In this document: positions 31,787-34,371 of the stretch, piece by piece
Position numbering within the stretch: the stretch's first letter is position 1
Layout: the number at the start of each line of letters is the position of its first letter
From: Chloroflexota bacterium
Lineage (GTDB): Bacteria > Chloroflexota > Limnocylindria > Limnocylindrales > CSP1-4
DNA length: 34,371 nt
Assembly: GCA_025358515.1 (NCBI GenBank)
Contig: JANYJG010000124.1
Span: forward strand, 1-34,371
Reading direction: 5' to 3'
Made by a program: the position numbers and the translations under genes
The notes under the pieces: generated by a model
Told to the model about the DNA's origin: nothing
Database searches by the model: none
What the model saw: the letters and a program-made list of their open reading frames with translations, nothing else

Positions 31787-32830
31787 ATGGCCAAGTTGCG
31801 CGGGACGGGTATCGCCGCCGTCAACTATCCCACCGGCATGAATCTGGGCGGCGATCCCTCGCAGGCCCTGATCCACGCCACCACCAGCGGCTCGTTCGTC
31901 GTGTCCCTCTCGGCCACCGACCTCGGGCAGGGGCTTAAGACGGCCATGGGCCAGATCGCAGCCGAAACGCTCGGGGTCGAGTACGACCAGATCGTGATCG
32001 ACACCGCCGACACGGACACGGGTCCGCACGACATGGGCACATTTGCCAGTCGCGCCACTCACCGAGTGGGCAACGCGGTGATCGCGGCCGCGACTGAAGC
32101 CCGCCGGGCCCTGCTCGAAGTGGCCGCCCTCGAACTCGATGCGGCCGTGGACGATCTCGAACTAGACGGGCACGGGAACGTCACGGTCAAGGGCTTTCCT
32201 GCCCGTACCGCCAGGGTGGCGGATATCGCCGCCAACGCCCAGTTCAAGTACGGCAAGATGATCGCGGGTCGCGGGATCTTTATGAAGCCGAAGAGCCCAG
32301 TGGATCCCGAGACAGGCGCCATGGATCCGGACTCGACCGAGGCGCATGCTTGCACCGTGGTCGAGGTCGAGGTCGACACCGAGACGGGCGAGGTCGCCGT
32401 CCTGAGCATCAAGAGCGCTTACGAGGTGGGGCGTCAGGTCAACCCCGCCCTCGTCCGTGGCCAGATCGTCGGCGGCGCTTGGATGGGCATGTCCCACACC
32501 CTGTACGAAACCACCCAGCCTTACTACCCTGCGACCGATCACAGCCCCAAGGATTTCAGCGAGTACCTGATGCCGGGGACGCTGGAGATGCCGCAGATCG
32601 ATGCCGTCATCCTGGAAGTGCCGTCCGCGAACGGTCCGTACGGCGTCAAGGGCGTGGGCGAGATGACGGCGAACTCGCCGATCCCGGCCATCGTCAATGC
32701 CATCTATCACGCCACGGGTGTCCGGATCGATGAGTTGCCGGTCACGCCCGAGAAGGTCTTGCGCGGCCTCGAAGCCAAGCAGGCGCGCGAACTCGAGGCT
32801 CGCCGGGAGACCGTTGCCGCTCGGACCTGA
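31787..32830 (+). CDS. Molybdenum hydroxylase catalytic subunit, C-terminal half as a separate gene
   Basis: The 347-residue protein is the second molybdopterin-binding domain alone. It has SATDLGQGLKTAMGQIAAE (42-60; D-x-G-Q-G contacts the cofactor), SRATHRVGNAVI and the catalytic-glutamate segment GPYGVKGVGEMTANSPIP, with the glutamate at about residue 292. The gene begins two bases after the stop of the N-terminal half, in a different frame. It has its own GGAGG (31773-31777), nine bases before the ATG, so it is a designed gene rather than a read-through remnant. The two halves must assemble for activity. Product size agrees with an NdhM-type subunit. Confidence 0.92.
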   Translation: MAKLRGTGIAAVNYPTGMNLGGDPSQALIHATTSGSFVVSLSATDLGQGLKTAMGQIAAETLGVEYDQIVIDTADTDTGPHDMGTFASRATHRVGNAVIAAATEARRALLEVAALELDAAVDDLELDGHGNVTVKGFPARTARVADIAANAQFKYGKMIAGRGIFMKPKSPVDPETGAMDPDSTEAHACTVVEVEVDTETGEVAVLSIKSAYEVGRQVNPALVRGQIVGGAWMGMSHTLYETTQPYYPATDHSPKDFSEYLMPGTLEMPQIDAVILEVPSANGPYGVKGVGEMTANSPIPAIVNAIYHATGVRIDELPVTPEKVLRGLEAKQARELEARRETVAART

Positions 32831-32876
32831 GCGCTACCCTCGGTAAAGTCCTCCGTACTGGAGCATGGAGATCTCA

Positions 32877-33266
32877 ATGGGCCAGATCACGACGTGGGAT
32901 GAGTTCCCGACGGTTGAGTACATTCCCGGCGTCTTCCGCCAGACCGTCTCGGGCGAGAAGGCGATGATGACTCGCATCGTCTACCGGGGCGGCGTTGTAA
33001 TCCCCGAGCACTTCCACGAAGCCGAACAGATCATGCTCGTCGAGCGGGGCCGGTTGTGGGCAAAGGTCGGCGACGAGGAATCCGAAGTTGGCCCCGGCTC
33101 GCTGCTGATCATTGCCTCCAACTACGTCCACGCCTTTCGCCAGCTGGGCGAGGAGGACGTGGTCTTCTACGAGTGCTTCGCCCCCATCCGGCTCGAGTAC
33201 CTCATCGGCTTCAAGGGCCCGGATCCATCGCTGGCCATGATGAAAAAGGCCCTCGCGGAGAAGTAG
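32877..33266 (+). CDS. Small cupin, KdgF-like
   Basis: The 129-residue single-domain cupin has metal-binding residues in PEHFHEAEQIMLVERG (H45, H47, then Q51 or E50) and VHAF (H85), with GPGSLLIIASNYVH as the second cupin motif. Size, the EQI sequence after the H-x-H pair and the end FAPIRLEYLIGF resemble KdgF, which linearises 4,5-unsaturated uronates in pectin and alginate breakdown; many unassigned cupins look similar. The ATG at 32877 is preferred (GGAG six bases upstream) over one at 32865. It lies 46 bases after the molybdenum subunit gene and faces a KDG-type kinase, which supports a role in sugar-acid metabolism. Confidence 0.82.
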   Translation: MGQITTWDEFPTVEYIPGVFRQTVSGEKAMMTRIVYRGGVVIPEHFHEAEQIMLVERGRLWAKVGDEESEVGPGSLLIIASNYVHAFRQLGEEDVVFYECFAPIRLEYLIGFKGPDPSLAMMKKALAEK

Positions 33267-33270
33267 GGCG

Positions 33271-33290
33271 GGAGCCATCGGGAGCCATCG
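33271..33290 (+). repeat. Tandem 10-bp repeat after the cupin gene
   Basis: GGAGCCATCG occurs twice in a row (33271-33290), with a partial third copy (GGAG). It lies five bases after the cupin stop in the convergent gap. No terminator-like T-run is present. Confidence 0.7.
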
Positions 33291-33345
33291 GAGGGCGGAC
33301 ACGCCCGGCGCCGCGTCGCGCCCCGCGCCGCGTGGGCAGTTCGGA

Positions 33346-34371
33346 CTAGCGGTTGACCCGGGCGGACGCGCCTGCGATCAGCTGCTCGACTTCCGCCAGC
33401 GTGGCCATCGACGTATCGCCCGGGGTCGTCATCGCCAGGGCGCCGTGCGCCGCGCCGTACTCCAGGGCCTCGGCCACCGGATGCCCGGTCAGCAAACCGT
33501 AAATGAGCCCGGAGGCGAACGAGTCCCCGCCGCCCACGCGATCGAGGATCTCCAGGTCCGACCGTGTGGTCGCGACGTGGAGGGTGCCGTCGGCGTAGCA
33601 AGCGGCCCCCCAGTCGTTGTGGCTGGCCGTTCGGGCGTTGCGGAGCGTCGTGGCCACGAGGCGCAGGTTCGGATAGGCGCGCATTAGCTCGCCCATCATC
33701 CGGCCGAAGTTCGCCGGATCGAGCGCCGAGAGGTTCGCATCGAGCCCCTCCACCTCGAAGCCGAGGGCGGCGCTGAAGTCTTCTTCGTTGCCCAGCATCA
33801 CATCCACCAGGGGAGCCAACCTCTGGTTGACCTCGCGGGCCCTGGCCTGACCGCCGATCGCCTGCCACAGCGACGCCCGGTAATTCAGGTCGTAAGACAC
33901 CACGACACCGTGCCGCCGCGCCGCTTCCATCGCCTCGACGGCAACATCCGCCGTGGTGTCGCTCAAGGCCGCGAAGATACCGCCGCAGTGGAACCAGCGC
34001 GCGCCATCGGTGCCGAAGATGCGTTCCCAGTCGACGTCGCCGGGGCGAAGTTGCGAGACCGCGGTATGGCCGCGATCGGAACAGCCGATCGCCCCGCGCA
34101 CCCCGAAGCCGCGCTCGGTGAAGTTGAGACCGTTGCGGATGCTGCGGCCGACCCCGTCGTATGGGAGCCAGCGAACGAGGGACAGATCCACTCCGCCCTG
34201 GAGCATCAGGTCCTCGACCAGGCGGCCGACCGGATTGTCGGCGAACGCCGTGACGATCGCCGTCCGCATGCCGAAACAGCGCCGCAGACCGCGGGCCACG
34301 TTGTACTCGCCGCCGCCTTCCCAAGCGCGGAAGGTTCGGGTCGTCGCGATACGACCCTCGCCGGGATCGAG
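33346..34371 (-). CDS. PfkB-family sugar kinase, 2-keto-3-deoxygluconate kinase type (5' end beyond the window)
   Basis: The frame is open to the right edge, giving 341 residues without a start. It begins GEGRIATTRTFRAWEGGGEYNVARGL, where GGGEYNVA matches the substrate-binding G-G-x-x-N-x-A of PfkB kinases. The C-terminal signature DRVGGGDSFASGLIYG (around 33,500-33,540) carries the catalytic aspartate. The EYNVARGLRRCFG start and HNDWGA segment resemble KDG kinases of the KdgK type, which phosphorylate 2-keto-3-deoxygluconate to KDPG. It is convergent with the KdgF-like cupin. The kinase family is secure; the exact sugar is inferred. Confidence 0.85.
   Translation of the reverse strand, partial: LDPGEGRIATTRTFRAWEGGGEYNVARGLRRCFGMRTAIVTAFADNPVGRLVEDLMLQGGVDLSLVRWLPYDGVGRSIRNGLNFTERGFGVRGAIGCSDRGHTAVSQLRPGDVDWERIFGTDGARWFHCGGIFAALSDTTADVAVEAMEAARRHGVVVSYDLNYRASLWQAIGGQARAREVNQRLAPLVDVMLGNEEDFSAALGFEVEGLDANLSALDPANFGRMMGELMRAYPNLRLVATTLRNARTASHNDWGAACYADGTLHVATTRSDLEILDRVGGGDSFASGLIYGLLTGHPVAEALEYGAAHGALAMTTPGDTSMATLAEVEQLIAGASARVNR

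Noticed and set aside
31782-31789. Stop between the two molybdenum subunit halves as a sequencing error
   Set aside because: The downstream half is in another frame and has its own GGAGG and ATG at proper spacing, and the split site agrees with a known naturally divided enzyme. An indel cannot be fully excluded without reads.

Overview
The window is a G+C-rich bacterial chromosomal segment with densely packed, often start-stop-overlapping genes. A heliorhodopsin gene, an ECF sigma factor with an RskA-type anti-sigma factor, a lipoprotein solute-binding protein and the absence of any recognisable outer-membrane component point to a monoderm lineage. Chloroflexota is my best guess and Actinomycetota the alternative; no rRNA or other marker gene is present to settle it. 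I see no tRNA, rRNA, CRISPR array or intact insertion sequence. No gap between genes exceeds about 300 bases; the longest, 4032-4329, lies between the anti-sigma factor and the DUF4397 gene.

Layout. (1) 1-1132: toxin-antitoxin debris and genes, namely a frameshifted, truncated PIN/VapC pseudogene and an apparently intact hicB-hicA pair. (2) 1216-2294: a small membrane protein and a DUF427 protein. (3) 2542-5279: ECF sigma factor, RskA-like anti-sigma factor and an exported, membrane-anchored double-DUF4397 protein, closed by a near-perfect intrinsic terminator. (4) 5350-6153: a heliorhodopsin with the retinal lysine and key residues intact. (5) 14937-6289, minus strand: a ROK regulator followed by a polar amino-acid ABC importer (ATPase, binding protein, two permeases), a Rhizobium-etli-type asparaginase, CutC and two Gfo/Idh/MocA oxidoreductases. 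This looks like an uptake and breakdown operon for an amide-containing amino acid or a sugar-amino-acid conjugate. (6) 15198-22318: SDR-DUF2867 protein, a lipid kinase with a PAP2 phosphatase, a PhoD-like phosphatase with an altered metal-site motif, a second PAP2 phosphatase, and a short leader-like ORF coupled to a three-helix membrane protein.

(7) 22496-34371: a sugar or sugar-acid catabolic region. Plus-strand genes encode a Gfo/Idh oxidoreductase, an IolE-like TIM-barrel isomerase, DeoC and a GNAT protein. A minus-strand pair encodes an extended SDR and an ABM-fold protein. A FadR-type GntR regulator, preceded by a good sigma-70-type promoter and a TGGT-N3-ACCA operator, leads a tightly coupled operon: CoxG, FAD subunit, 2Fe-2S subunit and a molybdenum hydroxylase whose catalytic subunit is split into two genes. 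A KdgF-like cupin follows, and a minus-strand 2-keto-3-deoxygluconate-type kinase runs off the right edge.

How they may work together: the molybdenum hydroxylase (probably matured with help from CoxG) would oxidise an aldehyde or heteroaromatic substrate, while the oxidoreductases, isomerase, cupin, kinase and aldolase would process sugar-acid intermediates towards central metabolism under GntR control. The exact substrates cannot be read from the sequence.
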